64,000 nt of DNA from DAINRZ01 sp964634885 (lineage in GTDB: Bacteria; Bacteroidota; Ignavibacteria; Kapaibacteriales; UBA2268), in contig CAZWLN010000011.1 of the NCBI GenBank assembly GCA_964634885.1, positions 49,590 through 113,589 on the forward strand. The letters run 5' to 3'. The notes under the pieces are model-generated. The model did not search any database and was not told the DNA's origin. It saw nothing but the letters and a program-made list of their open reading frames with translations. Shown here one piece after another: positions 63,954-64,000 of the stretch. The translations under genes were made by a program, and so were the position numbers. Numbering within the stretch: the first letter of the stretch is position 1; each line of letters starts with the position of its first letter.

Positions 63954-64000
63954 GAACTTGACCACCCCATCCCGGCCTTCCCCAAGGGGAAGGGGAAAGA

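Larger units (their letters stand above)
62979..64000. repeat. Gene-free array of palindromic and tandem repeats at the right edge
   Basis: No convincing gene is present. Five repeat types interleave: a CCACGCCA-TAAA-TGGCGTGG hairpin, a CCCCATCCCGGCCTTCCCC composite, a GATGGACTCCACCT hairpin, a GAGACAGGTC-TGA-GACCTGTCTC hairpin, and 9-bp tandem units. Two longer segments are duplicated within the array (see separate entries). The array continues past the window edge. Confidence 0.85.

Noticed and set aside
63261..63962. Possible CRISPR array
   Set aside because: The units are nine bases long without variable spacers of regular length, and there are no cas genes.

Overview
The window looks like a chromosome segment of a moderate-GC, Gram-negative bacterium of the Bacteroidota/Chlorobiota/Ignavibacteriota (FCB) group. 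The main evidence is a set of secreted proteins that end in a type A C-terminal sorting domain (Asn-Pro motif, a 'YD(L/M)LG'-like strand and a final Lys/Arg-rich strand), the hallmark of type IX secretion system (T9SS) cargo. Lipoproteins with Bacteroidota-like tails, an OprB-type porin and a MenG/UbiE methyltransferase fit the same picture. An Ignavibacteria- or Kapabacteria-like relative is my best guess, but the sequence alone does not settle it.

Layout. 1-1365: start of a multi-PAS sensor protein that runs off the left edge. 1653-13092: T9SS cargo block with an SBBP-repeat protein, two tandem gingipain-like (C25) peptidase paralogs with almost identical tails, a small mazG/HsdR_N-like pair and a large subtilisin-like peptidase. 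13665-15875: a GH20 beta-hexosaminidase interrupted by one in-frame TAG. 16094-19480: menG/ubiE, a NylB/beta-lactamase-like hydrolase and an OprB porin. 20379-28790: hslO, a Cache-HAMP-PAS-PAS histidine kinase, a lipoprotein, infC, lysS and an M50 site-2-type protease. 29120-33742: a subtilisin-like peptidase with about nine fibronectin-III-like repeats. 33815-37095: mdh, gltA and a free-methionine-R-sulfoxide reductase. 37156-47799: a MITE-like element, an 1868-residue T9SS protein, an AT-rich type II restriction-modification pair, and a VIT-domain T9SS protein. 47874-62978: mostly housekeeping genes (panC, yigZ, an S9 peptidase, an M50B-like protein, uvrB, CHAD, an Ig-like lipoprotein, yihY/brkB, an Hpt protein, RNase P RNA, a zinc-ribbon protein, nif3, an outer-membrane protein). 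62979-64000: a dense array of short dispersed repeats.

The common theme is secretion. Eight genes (one broken) encode T9SS-type sorting domains, and four of them are peptidases, yet no T9SS machinery gene is present, so the cargo is scattered from its exporter. The regions most worth a second look are the C25 duplication with its homogenised sorting domain, the amber-interrupted GH20 gene, the AT-rich restriction-modification pair, the paired-hairpin element near 37.2 kb, an unexplained structured leader before the 1868-residue gene, and the palindromic and 9-bp repeat families shared between 13 kb, 20 kb and the right end.
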